From positions 124,001 through 188,000 of the forward strand of contig NZ_KB895541.1 of assembly GCF_000374925.1 (NCBI RefSeq): a DNA stretch of 64,000 bases, read 5' to 3'. The position numbers and the translations under genes are program-made. This document shows, piece by piece, positions 1 to 8,551 of this stretch. Below the pieces are notes generated by a model that made no database searches, was not told where the DNA came from, and saw only the letters and a program-made list of their open reading frames with translations. The first letter of the stretch is position 1. Every line of letters starts with the position of its first letter. Source of the DNA: Arthrobacter sp. 131MFCol6.1 (lineage in GTDB: Bacteria > Actinomycetota > Actinomycetes > Actinomycetales > Micrococcaceae).

Positions 1-323
1 TGCTCGATGCCGTCAACGCCCCGGAGTCGGCGGCCGCCGCCTCCGATAGCCGGATCAGGACCCAGCTCAGCGCCTCCGGCCATGTCCTGGCCGGATTCTC
101 GACCTCCCTGACCCGGATCGAGACCACCGCGGACAACAGCGCCGCCCGGGCCGTGGTGGCCGTCACCACTGAGCCGTCCGCGTACCGGGAGGTTGACGGG
201 AACGGCGCCACAGTGGCTGAAGTACCCGCAGGCTCCGCGCAGCAGCTTCGCCTTGTCCTGGTGCCCGTCGACGGGCGGTGGCGGATCCAGGACGTTCTGC
301 CCCCGGGGCGCGGAGCCGGCTAG
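1..323 (+). CDS. C-terminal part of an unrecognised protein
   Basis: An open frame enters from the left edge (first full codon at base 3) and ends at the TAG at 321-323, giving about 106 residues. The visible part is rich in Ala, Thr and Val. It ends in a strand-like stretch (RLVLVPVDGRWRIQDVLPP) of the kind found at the end of NTF2-like or SnoaL-like extracytoplasmic domains in actinobacterial membrane-anchored proteins. That comparison is only an impression of fold pattern, and the N-terminus that would show a signal or membrane anchor is outside the window. It converges with the epimerase gene on the other strand. Function unknown. Confidence 0.6.
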   Translation, partial: LDAVNAPESAAAASDSRIRTQLSASGHVLAGFSTSLTRIETTADNSAARAVVAVTTEPSAYREVDGNGATVAEVPAGSAQQLRLVLVPVDGRWRIQDVLPPGRGAG

Positions 324-383
324 GGTGCCGCCCGGTGGTCATCCTGGCCCCGGTCACCGACCTGCCCTGGAAAAGCAACCACG

Positions 384-1277
384 CTAGCCGCGCCCTGCCA
401 CCCAGGCAGCGGCCCCGGCGAGGGACGGGTGCTGCCAGGCGAAGCTGTTCTCCGCCAGGACAGCCGGCTCCAGCCGCTGGCTCGCGAGCAGCAGTTCCTC
501 GGCGAGATCACCCATCACCAGCCGCAGCACCGGGGCGGGAACCCGCAGCGCCGCCGGCCGGTGCAGCGCCGTTGCCAGCTGCGCGATCAGGGAATTCACG
601 TCTGCGGCTTCGGGGGCGCAGACGTTGACCGGTCCGGACACGGGCGCGGAGAGAAGGAAGGAAAAGGCGGCGGCCACATCGGGCAAAGTGATCCACGGCC
701 AGAACTGCCGGCCGTTGCCCAGCGGACCGCCGACGCCGAGGCGCAGCAGCGGCAACAACCGGCCCAGTGCGCCGCCGGAACGGCTCAGGACGACGCCGGT
801 GCGGGGCGTGACCACCCGGACCCCGGCGGGTGCCTCATGCGCCGCGGCCTCCCAGTCGACGCAGATCCGGGAGAGGGTGCCGGTCCCGGCCGGCGCGTTC
901 TCGCGCAGCACCGCCGCACCGGCGTTGCCGTAGTAACCGGAGGCCGACTGGCTCAGGAACACCGCGGGCGGCGAGTCGGTCCGCGCCATGGCGGCGGCCA
1001 AGGTCCGGGTTGCCCCCAGCCGGGAGGCGCTGAGTTCCTTGACCCGTGCCCTGGTCCAGGGCCGGTCGCCGATTCCTGCGCCGGAGAGGTTGACCACCGC
1101 GTCCGCGCCCTTCAGCGCGGTGTCGTCGATCCGGCCGGCGGCCGGGTCCCACTGGAACTCGGCGGGGGACGCGGGGGCACGCCTGACCAGAGCGACGACG
1201 TCGTGCCCTTCGCTGCGCAGTGCGCCCGAAAGGGCCGTTCCGATCAGCCCGGAGGCCCCGGCAATGAGGATTCGCAT
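384..1277 (-). CDS. TIGR01777-type NAD(P)-binding SDR epimerase
   Basis: This is a 297-residue extended short-chain dehydrogenase/reductase of the TIGR01777 (SDR39U1, YfcH) family. The N-terminus MRILIAGASGLIGTAL is the Rossmann GxxGxxG dinucleotide loop. Further family patterns follow, including DAVVNLSGAGIGDRPW (about residues 85-100) and SASGYYG, which contains the catalytic-site Tyr. Family members are NAD(P)-dependent oxidoreductases or epimerases of unknown substrate. The start was placed at 1277, not at an upstream GTG, because GGTGAG lies 7 bases before it and the Rossmann strand begins immediately. It is divergent from the tricorn gene across about 75 bases. Cytoplasmic; substrate unknown. 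Confidence 0.9.
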   Translation of the reverse strand: MRILIAGASGLIGTALSGALRSEGHDVVALVRRAPASPAEFQWDPAAGRIDDTALKGADAVVNLSGAGIGDRPWTRARVKELSASRLGATRTLAAAMARTDSPPAVFLSQSASGYYGNAGAAVLRENAPAGTGTLSRICVDWEAAAHEAPAGVRVVTPRTGVVLSRSGGALGRLLPLLRLGVGGPLGNGRQFWPWITLPDVAAAFSFLLSAPVSGPVNVCAPEAADVNSLIAQLATALHRPAALRVPAPVLRLVMGDLAEELLLASQRLEPAVLAENSFAWQHPSLAGAAAWVAGRG

Positions 1278-1339
1278 GATCCATCTCACCATGCCCGGCA
1301 CGGCCGCGAAACCTCCCGGGCCGCACGGGCCGTTGTCGC

Positions 1340-1345
1340 TATGAT
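1340..1345 (+). promoter_or_regulatory. Candidate -10 element of a leaderless promoter, tricorn gene
   Basis: TATGAT is followed by exactly six bases (1346-1351) and then the ATG at 1352, so the predicted transcript would start at or next to the start codon. No Shine-Dalgarno sequence precedes the ATG. No convincing -35 element is visible. Confidence 0.5.
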
Positions 1346-1351
1346 CGAACG

Positions 1352-4300
1352 ATGACCCCCTCGAGTTACTTCCGTTTCCCGCATCTGCACGGCGATCTGG
1401 TCACTTTTGTGGCCGAGGACGACGTCTGGATTGCACCCGTGGGCGGGGGCCGCGCCTGGCGCGTGTCCTCCCTGCAATTGCCGGCCCGCAACCCCCGCTT
1501 CACCCCCGACGGCAAGCGCCTTGTCTGGACCGTCGTGCAGGGGACTGCCCCGGAGGTCGTCACGGCCAACGTCGACGGCGGCGGCTACAGCCAGCTGAGC
1601 TACTTCGGCCACCCTTCCACCCGGGTCAAGGGCTTCACGCCCGACGGCGACGTTCTGGTCACCAGCGCATTCCGCCAGTCAGACAGCCGTCACACCCACG
1701 CCTACAGCCTCCCCGTGACCGGCGGCTGGGCGCAGGAACTCCCGTTCGGCCCCGTCGAGTCCGTGGCCTATGGCCCCGTCGTCGGCGACGAACGCCCCGT
1801 GGTGCTCGCCAGCGTCCTGTCGCGTGAGCCCGCCTGGTGGAAGCGCTACCGCGGCGGCGCCGCCGGCAAGCTGTGGATCGACGCCGACGGAAACGGTGAA
1901 TTCGTCCGGCTCGCCGCCGCGCTGGACGGAAACCTCACGGACCCGCTGTGGGTCAAGGGTCGGATCGCGTTCCTGTCCGACCACGAGGGCTACGGAAACC
2001 TCTATTCCGTGCTGCCTAACGGCAGCGACCTGCGGCGCCACACGGACCACGAGGACTTCTACGTCCGCCACGCCGCCACCGACGGCGAACGCGTCATCTT
2101 CGAATCGGCCGGCGAGCTCTGGCTGCTTCCCAGCCTCGACGCCGAGGCCGTCAAGCTCGACATTGTGCTCGGCTCCGCCTCGCAGGCGCGCCGCCCCGCC
2201 CCGCTGAAGCCCTCGAAGCACCTTGGCGACGTCGTACCGGACCGCACGGGCGCGTCCAGTGCCGTCGAATCCCACGGAACCGTCCACTGGCTGCGGCACA
2301 AGGACGGCCCTTCCCGCGTCCTCGAAGCCACACCGGGCGTGCGAGCACGGCTGCCGCGGCCCTTCGGCGAGGGCCGGATCGCCTATGTCGCCGACCACGA
2401 CGGCGTCGAGGCCCTGTACCTGAAAGCCATTGCGGCTCCCCTGGCCGGCGCGGTTGCGGCAACATCGAAGGCTCCGCAGGCCGCCGCGCAGGCCCCTGTC
2501 GAGCCCGCTGCCCAGTCCAACGCCACCTCCGAAGACGCCGGCATACAGTTGCCGAAGCCGGTGTCCGCCGCCGCGCTGACTGGCGCAGGATCAACCCCCG
2601 CCGCTGCCGGCGGTTCAGTGTCCAGCCCGGTCACGGCGGGCCCGGCCGCGGCTGCTGCAGACGCATCCGGCTCCATCTCCGGCTCCCGGCCCGACCGGGC
2701 CGGTGCGGGCACCGCCGTGGAGGCAGCGCCTGCCTCCGATCAGCTGACGCGGATCGACTTCCCCAAGCCCAGCCGGGCCAGCGCCATCGAAGCCAGCCCG
2801 GACGGGCGCTGGCTGGCTGTCGGCACCGCCTTCGGTGATATTTACCTTGCCGACACACGCACGGGCACCATATCCCAGCTGAGCAGCATCGGCGAGGGCA
2901 GCATTGAGGGATTCACGTGGTCCCCGGACTCCGCGTGGCTCGGCTGGTCCGAGCCGGTCACGTCCTTCGGATCCCGCAGCCGGCTCCGGATCACCCGAAT
3001 CGACGGCGGCACCGGCGCGGCGATCATTGATGTCACCGACGGCCGGTTCCGCGACGAGTCACCGTCGTTCACCCCGGACGGCAAATACCTCGCCTTCCTC
3101 TCCAACCGCAGTTTCGATCCGGTCTACGACGGCCACTCCTTCGATCTGTCCTTCCCGAGCCCGATCAAGCCGTACCTCGTCGCCCTCGCCGCCGACACAC
3201 CGTCGCCGTTCGGTCCGAGCATCGACCTCCAGCTCTCCGCTGACGACGCCGCCGCTGCTGCGGCAGGCGCCGTCGGACCGGCAGGTGCTGCGCCCGGGAC
3301 GCAGCCGGCAGCCAAACCCGTGCCGTCCGTGCGGGTCGACGCCGAGGGCCTGGCCCACCGCGTCATCGGGGTCCCGGTGCCGCAAGGCAACTACGCCGGA
3401 CTCACCGCCGTCGCCGGCGCCCTGCTCTGGCTGGACAGCGAGCTCGCCGGCACCACCGGTGAGGGCCGGGCCAGCCTCGAGGACAAGGGCGCGGCGCCGA
3501 GCCTGGTCCGCTACGACCTGGCCAAGCGCCGCACCGCCACGATCGTTGAGGCCCTGGACAGCTACCGGCTCTCCGGTGACGGCGAAAAGATTGTGTTCAT
3601 CCAGGACAAGCAGATCCGCGTGGCGCCGGCCGCCGCCAAGGCCGACGAGGACTCCGGCCAGCTGGTCAAGGTGGATCTTGGCCGCATCCGGGTGCAGCTG
3701 GACCCGCTCAGTGTGTGGGGCCAGGCCTTTGACGAGGCATGGCGGCTCCAGCGCGACTTCTTCTGGACCGAGGACATGGCCGGCCAGGACTGGGAGTCCG
3801 TCCATGCCCGCTATCGTCCGGTGGTCGAGCGCCTCGGCTCCCATGACGACCTTGTGGACCTGCTGTGGGAGCTGCACGGCGAGCTCGGCACCTCCCACGC
3901 CTACGTCCGCCCCATGGCCGCTGTCGAGAACGGCAGCAGCCCGCAGGGCCGCCTCGGCGCGGATCTGGAGTTCACCGGCGAGGGCTGGGAAATCACCCGC
4001 ATCCTCGCGGGGGAGTCCTCGGACCCGCTGGCCACCTCGCCGCTGACCCGGCCCGGCGCCGACGCCAAACCGGGCGACGTCCTGCTGGCCATCGACGGCG
4101 TCGAACTCACGCAAACGCGGACCCCGGCAGTGCAGCTCGTCGGAGCGGCCGGCCGCGCCGTGGAACTCACCCTGCGCAACGGCGCCGGCCACGGTGCGGC
4201 CGCGGGCGCCCAGCGCCGCGTGGCCGTGGTCCCGGTCAAGGACGAGGAGCGCCTGCGCTACCAGGAATGGGTCTCCGGCAACCGGCGGACCGTCCGGGAA

Positions 4301-4957
4301 GCCTCGAACGGGACATTCGGCTACCTGCACATCCCGGACATGATGGCCAACGGCTGGGCCCAGCTGCACCGCGACCTCGATACCGAAACGGCCCTGGACG
4401 GACTGATCGTCGATGTCCGGCGGAACCGCGGCGGGCACACGTCCCAGCTGGTGGCTGAGCTCATCGGGCGAAAGGTCACCGGCTGGAGCATGCCGCGTGG
4501 GGAAAAGCCGCGGACGTACCCGCACCACGCTCCCCGCGGACCGGTCATCATCCTCACTGATGAGTTCGCCGGCTCCGATGGCGACATCATCACCCAGGTC
4601 TCCAAGCTGCGGGGGATCGGGCCCGTCATTGGCACCCGCACTTGGGGCGGCGTCGTCGGGATCGACAACCGCTTCGCGCTGGCCGACGGCACCGGCGTCA
4701 CCCAGCCGCGCTACGCCACCTGGTTCGCCGGTGGCGTTGGCTGGGGCGTGGAAAACTTCGGTGTCACCCCGGATATCGAGGTGACCTTCCCGCCGCACGC
4801 CTACGCCGCCGGAACCGACCCGCAGCTGGAGTACGGAATCGGGGCGCTGAAGGAAATGATCCAGGAACTGCCCACGGACCGTCCGCCGCTGCGCGAGGGA
4901 TACCGCCGGGTCCGGCCCGCACCGCTGCCTGCGCGCCAGCAGGCCGGCCAGGCCTAG
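1352..4957 (+). CDS. Tricorn-type protease, S41 family
   Basis: A 1201-residue homologue of archaeal tricorn protease, which trims oligopeptides released by the proteasome. N-terminal repeats such as NPRFTPDGKRLVWT and DESPSFTPDGKYLAFLSN are WD/PQQ-like blades of two beta-propellers. A PDZ domain (about 955-1010, with KPGDVLLAIDGV) and the S41 catalytic domain follow. Catalytic residues by motif are Ser848/His849 in GTSHAY, the nucleophile Ser1075 and Asp1076 in FAGSDGD, and Glu1134 in VENFG. An Ala/Pro/Ser-rich insert (roughly residues 370-460) interrupts the propellers and is unlike the archaeal enzyme. No signal peptide is seen, so it is probably cytoplasmic. It appears leaderless and ends at a shared bidirectional terminator. 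A PAC2 (proteasome-assembly-chaperone-like) gene lies nearby. Confidence 0.95.
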   Translation: MTPSSYFRFPHLHGDLVTFVAEDDVWIAPVGGGRAWRVSSLQLPARNPRFTPDGKRLVWTVVQGTAPEVVTANVDGGGYSQLSYFGHPSTRVKGFTPDGDVLVTSAFRQSDSRHTHAYSLPVTGGWAQELPFGPVESVAYGPVVGDERPVVLASVLSREPAWWKRYRGGAAGKLWIDADGNGEFVRLAAALDGNLTDPLWVKGRIAFLSDHEGYGNLYSVLPNGSDLRRHTDHEDFYVRHAATDGERVIFESAGELWLLPSLDAEAVKLDIVLGSASQARRPAPLKPSKHLGDVVPDRTGASSAVESHGTVHWLRHKDGPSRVLEATPGVRARLPRPFGEGRIAYVADHDGVEALYLKAIAAPLAGAVAATSKAPQAAAQAPVEPAAQSNATSEDAGIQLPKPVSAAALTGAGSTPAAAGGSVSSPVTAGPAAAAADASGSISGSRPDRAGAGTAVEAAPASDQLTRIDFPKPSRASAIEASPDGRWLAVGTAFGDIYLADTRTGTISQLSSIGEGSIEGFTWSPDSAWLGWSEPVTSFGSRSRLRITRIDGGTGAAIIDVTDGRFRDESPSFTPDGKYLAFLSNRSFDPVYDGHSFDLSFPSPIKPYLVALAADTPSPFGPSIDLQLSADDAAAAAAGAVGPAGAAPGTQPAAKPVPSVRVDAEGLAHRVIGVPVPQGNYAGLTAVAGALLWLDSELAGTTGEGRASLEDKGAAPSLVRYDLAKRRTATIVEALDSYRLSGDGEKIVFIQDKQIRVAPAAAKADEDSGQLVKVDLGRIRVQLDPLSVWGQAFDEAWRLQRDFFWTEDMAGQDWESVHARYRPVVERLGSHDDLVDLLWELHGELGTSHAYVRPMAAVENGSSPQGRLGADLEFTGEGWEITRILAGESSDPLATSPLTRPGADAKPGDVLLAIDGVELTQTRTPAVQLVGAAGRAVELTLRNGAGHGAAAGAQRRVAVVPVKDEERLRYQEWVSGNRRTVREASNGTFGYLHIPDMMANGWAQLHRDLDTETALDGLIVDVRRNRGGHTSQLVAELIGRKVTGWSMPRGEKPRTYPHHAPRGPVIILTDEFAGSDGDIITQVSKLRGIGPVIGTRTWGGVVGIDNRFALADGTGVTQPRYATWFAGGVGWGVENFGVTPDIEVTFPPHAYAAGTDPQLEYGIGALKEMIQELPTDRPPLREGYRRVRPAPLPARQQAGQA

Positions 4958-5010
4958 GCGCTACCGCCCGCGAGACCCGCACAGACGGTCCGCGCAGGAC
5001 AGATGACAAA

Positions 5011-5049
5011 GGCCCCCGCCACCCTGGAAATTCCAGGGCGGCGGGGGCC
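5011..5049. terminator. Bidirectional terminator between tricorn and osmC
   Basis: Arms of 19 bases (5011-5029 and 5031-5049) are complementary except for one A-C mismatch. They lie between two convergent genes, 53 bases after the tricorn stop and 22 bases after the osmC stop. An A-tract before the left arm gives a T-tract for the minus-strand transcript. Confidence 0.85.
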
Positions 5050-5071
5050 TCGCGTCGTACTGCGGCCGGAG

Positions 5072-5500
5072 CTAGGAGGCCAGGGTGGCGTCCAGGGTGA
5101 TCTCGATGCCGGTCAGGGCAGCGGAGACGGGGCAGCCGGTCTTGGCCTCCTCGGCGAGCCGCTGGAAGTCGTCGGCGGAAATGCCGGGGACCCGCGCGGC
5201 CAGGGTGAGGTGGCTGCCGGTGATCCCGGTGCCCGGCTGGAACGTCACGTCGGCCTTGGTGTTGATCTCCTCGGCCGTGTGGCCGGCCTGGGCCAGGGCG
5301 TTGCTGAACGCCATCGAGAAACAGGCGGAGTGTGCCGCCGCAATGAGCTCCTCGGGGCTGGTCTTGCCTTCGGCGGCCTCGGCGCGCGCCTTCCAGGTGA
5401 CGTCGAAGTTGCCCAGCCCGGAGCTGTCCAGGGTGGTGTTGCCGGCGCCTGTCATCAGGTCGCCATTCCATACAGTGTGTGCGGTGCGTGTTGTTGCCAT
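5072..5500 (-). CDS. osmC: OsmC family peroxiredoxin
   Basis: A 142-residue OsmC-type organic hydroperoxide reductase. These dimeric enzymes reduce organic peroxides through two reactive cysteines, often using lipoylated protein and dihydrolipoamide dehydrogenase as reductant. Both cysteines are present, in AAHSACFSMAF and in TGCPVS, and TSPEELIAAAHSA is the family signature. Length and motifs fit OsmC rather than Ohr. The start at 5500 has GAGGAG six bases upstream. The lipoyl E2 and lpd genes lie 1.2-4.4 kb away on the same strand, so a functional link is conceivable but not shown. It ends at the terminator shared with the tricorn gene. Cytoplasmic. Confidence 0.93.
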   Translation of the reverse strand: MATTRTAHTVWNGDLMTGAGNTTLDSSGLGNFDVTWKARAEAAEGKTSPEELIAAAHSACFSMAFSNALAQAGHTAEEINTKADVTFQPGTGITGSHLTLAARVPGISADDFQRLAEEAKTGCPVSAALTGIEITLDATLAS

Positions 5501-5645
5501 GTCCACTCCTCGACGTCGTTGTGAATCAGGGATCCGGCGGGTGCCGGAGCCTGCCTTGGTCAATCCTAGGGATTCTGTGCGGCCGCCGCACAGGGGTTCC
5601 GCTGTCAGAGGATTGTGACCTGAGCAGAAAGTTCGCTGTACGGTG

Positions 5646-5673
5646 TTGTCCGTGCAGCGGTTGTCCGTACAGT
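5646..5673 (+). promoter_or_regulatory. Candidate leaderless promoter of the first VOC gene
   Basis: TTGTCC (5646-5651) and TACAGT (5668-5673) are 16 bases apart, and TACAGT is followed by six bases and the ATG at 5680. A second TTGTCC at 5661 is a direct repeat of the first. Confidence 0.5.
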
Positions 5674-5679
5674 GTGGTC

Positions 5680-6060
5680 ATGGAATTTACCGAAGATGCG
5701 CAGGCGCCAGGGGCGCCCACTGCGCGCATCGCCACGATCATGGTCAACGCCGTCGACGCCGGGCGCCTGGCGCAGTTCTGGGCTGAGCTGTTGGGCACGG
5801 CGGTCTCCTCGCGCTTCGAACAGTTCGTCTGGCTGGAGCCCGCCGGCCCCGGAGCCCCGCAGTTGGCCTTCCAACAGGTCCAGGAACCCACGGACGGCAG
5901 GCGGCGCCTGCACCTGGACATCCATGGGCCGGACCCTGCGGCGTTGCGTGCCCGCGCCGAGTCCCTTGGTGCCGGGTTCGTGGAGGGCAATGACATTGGC
6001 GACTTCCACTGGGATGTCATGCAGGATCCCGAGGGCAACGAATTCTGCATCGCTGGCTAG
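5680..6060 (+). CDS. VOC family (glyoxalase/bleomycin-resistance fold) protein
   Basis: A 126-residue single-domain vicinal-oxygen-chelate protein. The beta-alpha-beta-beta-beta modules can be followed: TARIATIMVNAVDAGRLAQFWAELLG, then LHLDIHG, and the C-terminal MQDPEGNEFCIAG, whose Glu/Asn pattern is typical of the family. His and Glu residues able to bind metal are present (HLDIH, PEGNEF). The substrate cannot be told from sequence. The start at 5680 was preferred over the longer open frame because homology-like sequence begins there and a -10 hexamer lies six bases upstream, implying leaderless translation. It stands alone, divergent from osmC. Confidence 0.85.
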   Translation: MEFTEDAQAPGAPTARIATIMVNAVDAGRLAQFWAELLGTAVSSRFEQFVWLEPAGPGAPQLAFQQVQEPTDGRRRLHLDIHGPDPAALRARAESLGAGFVEGNDIGDFHWDVMQDPEGNEFCIAG

Positions 6061-6166
6061 TGACAGGCCGGCCTAACGGCGGCGGCCTTTACGGCGGGGG
6101 CTTAACGACGGCGGCGCCGCACCCCGGCGGGGGAGCGGCGCCGTCATGGCCGGTGCAGTCAGCCTG

Positions 6167-6517
6167 TTACTGCCACAGGGTCGCGATCGCAACGTTGAGC
6201 AGTGCCAGGCCGCCAACGCTGTTGGCGAGGCCCTTGCTGATCGGCTCGCCCTTCTTGTACTTGCGGCGGCCAATGAAGGCCAGCACGCCGACGATCAGGG
6301 CGATGACGAGCTTGACGCCGAGCTTGGCGTAGTTGGCGTTCATGTCCAGGGCCGGGATCAGTCCCATCATGATGATGCCCGTGATCAGCTGCAGCATCGC
6401 GCCGTCGAACTGGCGCGGGTGGACGGTGGGCTTCTTCATCTGGCCGATCCAGATGCCGACAATCATGGCGGCGCCGATGATGTGCAGGAAGACCATGACG
6501 TTATAGACGATGTTCAT
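6167..6517 (-). CDS. Small four-helix membrane protein, function unknown
   Basis: A 116-residue protein with four hydrophobic segments: residues 3-25 (MVFLHIIGAAMIVGIWIG), 40-58 (LQLITGIIMMGLIPALDM), 66-83 (LGVKLVIALIVGVLAFIG) and 97-114. A His in helix 1 and another just after it (KPTVHPRQFDG) are the only obvious ligands. The overall pattern recalls small haem- or metal-associated membrane families such as CopD- or DUF2214-like proteins, but I cannot assign it. It appears leaderless: TACACT, six bases, then ATG. A near-perfect copy of the palindrome found at cydA overlaps its expected -35 region, so it may belong to the BlaI regulon proposed here. It is flanked by unrelated genes. Confidence 0.8.
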   Translation of the reverse strand: MNIVYNVMVFLHIIGAAMIVGIWIGQMKKPTVHPRQFDGAMLQLITGIIMMGLIPALDMNANYAKLGVKLVIALIVGVLAFIGRRKYKKGEPISKGLANSVGGLALLNVAIATLWQ

Positions 6518-6523
6518 GGCATC

Positions 6524-6529
6524 AGTGTA
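6524..6529 (-). promoter_or_regulatory. Candidate -10 element of a leaderless promoter, membrane protein gene
   Basis: On the minus strand TACACT is followed by six bases and the ATG at 6517. The same hexamer occurs as the candidate -10 of cydA at 23925. Confidence 0.5.
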
Positions 6530-6538
6530 GCCAGAGTC

Positions 6539-6555
6539 TTCTACGCACCGTAGTA
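6539..6555. promoter_or_regulatory. BlaI-type operator candidate, membrane protein promoter
   Basis: TTCTAC-GCACC-GTAGTA matches the TTCTAC-N5-GTAGAA palindrome repeated three times upstream of cydA, with one mismatch. It lies 22 bases upstream of the start codon and covers the position expected for the -35 element, where a bound repressor would block transcription. Confidence 0.5.
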
Positions 6556-6590
6556 GGACCCGCCGCGGGCCCCGGGAAGGAACAGCAAAA

Positions 6591-6651
6591 ACGGCGGCGG
6601 CGGCACGGGCACCCGGTGGTTTCCCACCGGAGCCCGCACCGCCGCCGCCGT
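6591..6651 (-). terminator. Terminator of sucB
   Basis: A long GC-rich hairpin (arms 6591-6619 and 6624-6651 with one bulge) begins 16 bases after the sucB stop. In the direction of transcription it is followed by a T-rich run. Confidence 0.85.
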
Positions 6652-6667
6652 CGTGTTCTTTTAGACC

Positions 6668-8425
6668 TTAGAGGCCGAGGTCGGCTTCGAAGGCGCCTTC
6701 TTCAAGGCGTGCCTTCAGCGTTTGCAGGAAGCGTCCCGCGTCGGCGCCGTCGACCAGACGGTGGTCGTACGTCAGGGAGAGGTACATCATCGAACGGATG
6801 GCCAGCGAGTCATCGCCGTTCTCGTCGGCGACCACTACGGCCCGCTTGACGATCGCGCCGGTGCCGAGGATGGCAACCTGCGGCTGGTTGATGATCGGGG
6901 TGTCGAACAGGGCGCCCACCGAACCGATGTTGGTGATGCTGAAGGTGCCGCCGGAGAGTTCGTCCGGGCCGATCTTGCCGTTGCGGGTGCGGTCGGCGAC
7001 GTCGGCGATCTTGCCGGCCAGGCCGGCCAGGTTCAGGTTGCCGGCGTCCGAGATGACCGGAACCAGCAGGCCCTTGTCAGTGTCCACCGCAATCGCCAGG
7101 TGCTCGGCGTTGTGGTAGGTGATCTCCTGCTTGTCCTCGTCGTAGGAGGCGTTGACCTTCGGGTGCTGCTTCAGGGCCTCGGCGACAGCCTTGGCGATGA
7201 AGGGCAGGAAGGTCAGCTTGGAGCCGTTCTGGGCCTGGAAGGAGTTCTTGGCCTTGGCGCGCAGCTTGGCCACCTTGGTCATGTCGACCTCGTGGACCTG
7301 GGTCAGCTGCGTGGAGATGTCCAGTGACTCGCGCATGCGGCGGGCGATGACCTGGCGGATGCGCGGGGCCTTCTGCACGGTGCCGCGCAGCGAGGATGCT
7401 GCGCCTGCGGCCGGCGCAGATGCGGCGGGGGCCGCTGCTGTCGCCGCCGGTGCGGAAGCGGCCGGTGCCGCCTTTGCCTCAGCAGCTGCCAGCACATCCT
7501 GCTTGCGGATTCGGCCGCCGACACCGGTGCCGGTCAGGGCCGCGATGTCGACACCCTGCTGGTTGGCCAGCTTGCGGACCAGTGGAGTGACGTAGCCGGA
7601 CTCTGCCGGTGCGGCAGCTGCTGCCGGAGCCGGAGCAGCGGGAGCAGCGGCCGGCGCGGCGGGTGCCGCAGCCGGAGCAGCGGGGGCTTCCTGCTTGGGT
7701 GCTTCCGGAGCCGGGGCGGCGGGAGCTTCCTGCTTGGGGGCTTCCGGTGCCGGTGCGGGTGCAGCGGCGGGCGCCGGTGCGGCAGGTGCCGCGGCGCCGG
7801 AGCCGATGACGGCCAGGACGGAGCCGACCTCGGCCGTCTCGTCCTCGTTGACGCGGATTTCCAGGAGGGTTCCGGCAACCGGGGACGGGATTTCGGTGTC
7901 AACCTTGTCGGTGGAAACCTCGAGCAGCGGCTCGTCGACCTCTACGGTGTCGCCGACGCTCTTCAGCCAGCGGGTCACAGTGCCTTCGGTGACGCTTTCG
8001 CCCAGGGCCGGCAGCGTGACGTCGTGTCCTTCACCCGCCGGAGCAGAAACGGGAGCGGCAGCCGGCGCCTCGGCAGCGGGGGCGGCGGGAGCTTCGGCGG
8101 CCGGTGCCTCCGCGGGGGCCTCTTGGGCGGCCGGGGCTTCTTCGGCGGGCGCGGTGGCCGGAGCCTCCGCGGCGGCCGGGGCGGCATCGCCGGAGCCGAT
8201 GCGGACCAGCGGGGCGCCAACTTCAGCGGTCTCGTCCTCGGCGACGAGGATTTCCTCGATCACGCCGGCGATCGGAGAGGGGATCTCGGTGTCTACTTTG
8301 TCGGTGGAGACTTCGAGCAGCGGCTCGTCCACCTCTACCCGGTCACCGACCTGCTTGAGCCAGCGGGTGACGGTTCCTTCGGTGACGCTCTCACCGAGGG
8401 CGGGCAAGTTAACGGATTCAGACAT
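6668..8425 (-). CDS. sucB: Dihydrolipoamide acyltransferase E2 (SucB-type) with two lipoyl domains
   Basis: A 585-residue E2 core component of 2-oxo-acid dehydrogenase complexes. It has two lipoyl domains (residues 1-80 and 134-210, lipoylated Lys43 and Lys174 in TDKVDTE), each followed by an Ala/Pro/Glu-rich linker. A peripheral subunit-binding domain (about 278-318) and the acyltransferase domain (about 350-585) follow, the latter with His555 and Asp559 in DHRLVDG. Actinobacterial genes of this type are usually annotated 2-oxoglutarate dehydrogenase E2. In mycobacteria and corynebacteria, however, the equivalent two- or three-lipoyl E2 serves pyruvate dehydrogenase and the shared complex, so succinyl specificity is not certain. 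lpd, encoding E3, lies 126 bases upstream on the same strand and is probably co-transcribed. Confidence 0.95.
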   Translation of the reverse strand: MSESVNLPALGESVTEGTVTRWLKQVGDRVEVDEPLLEVSTDKVDTEIPSPIAGVIEEILVAEDETAEVGAPLVRIGSGDAAPAAAEAPATAPAEEAPAAQEAPAEAPAAEAPAAPAAEAPAAAPVSAPAGEGHDVTLPALGESVTEGTVTRWLKSVGDTVEVDEPLLEVSTDKVDTEIPSPVAGTLLEIRVNEDETAEVGSVLAVIGSGAAAPAAPAPAAAPAPAPEAPKQEAPAAPAPEAPKQEAPAAPAAAPAAPAAAPAAPAPAAAAAPAESGYVTPLVRKLANQQGVDIAALTGTGVGGRIRKQDVLAAAEAKAAPAASAPAATAAAPAASAPAAGAASSLRGTVQKAPRIRQVIARRMRESLDISTQLTQVHEVDMTKVAKLRAKAKNSFQAQNGSKLTFLPFIAKAVAEALKQHPKVNASYDEDKQEITYHNAEHLAIAVDTDKGLLVPVISDAGNLNLAGLAGKIADVADRTRNGKIGPDELSGGTFSITNIGSVGALFDTPIINQPQVAILGTGAIVKRAVVVADENGDDSLAIRSMMYLSLTYDHRLVDGADAGRFLQTLKARLEEGAFEADLGL

Positions 8426-8551
8426 GTCGTCCCCGTTCTCCTTATTGATCTTTAGTGCGGATGATTGCTGCCTTGGTTGAGCTTAGTGCACCCGGCATTT
8501 TCGGCCGGGTGCACCAAGCACAGAGTTCTTGCGGTGGTGCGGTCGGAGCTG

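Noticed and set aside
3059..4798. Long open frame antisense to the tricorn gene
   Set aside because: It is a shadow of the high-GC third-codon pattern of the real gene; the product has no recognisable domain and there is no start signal.
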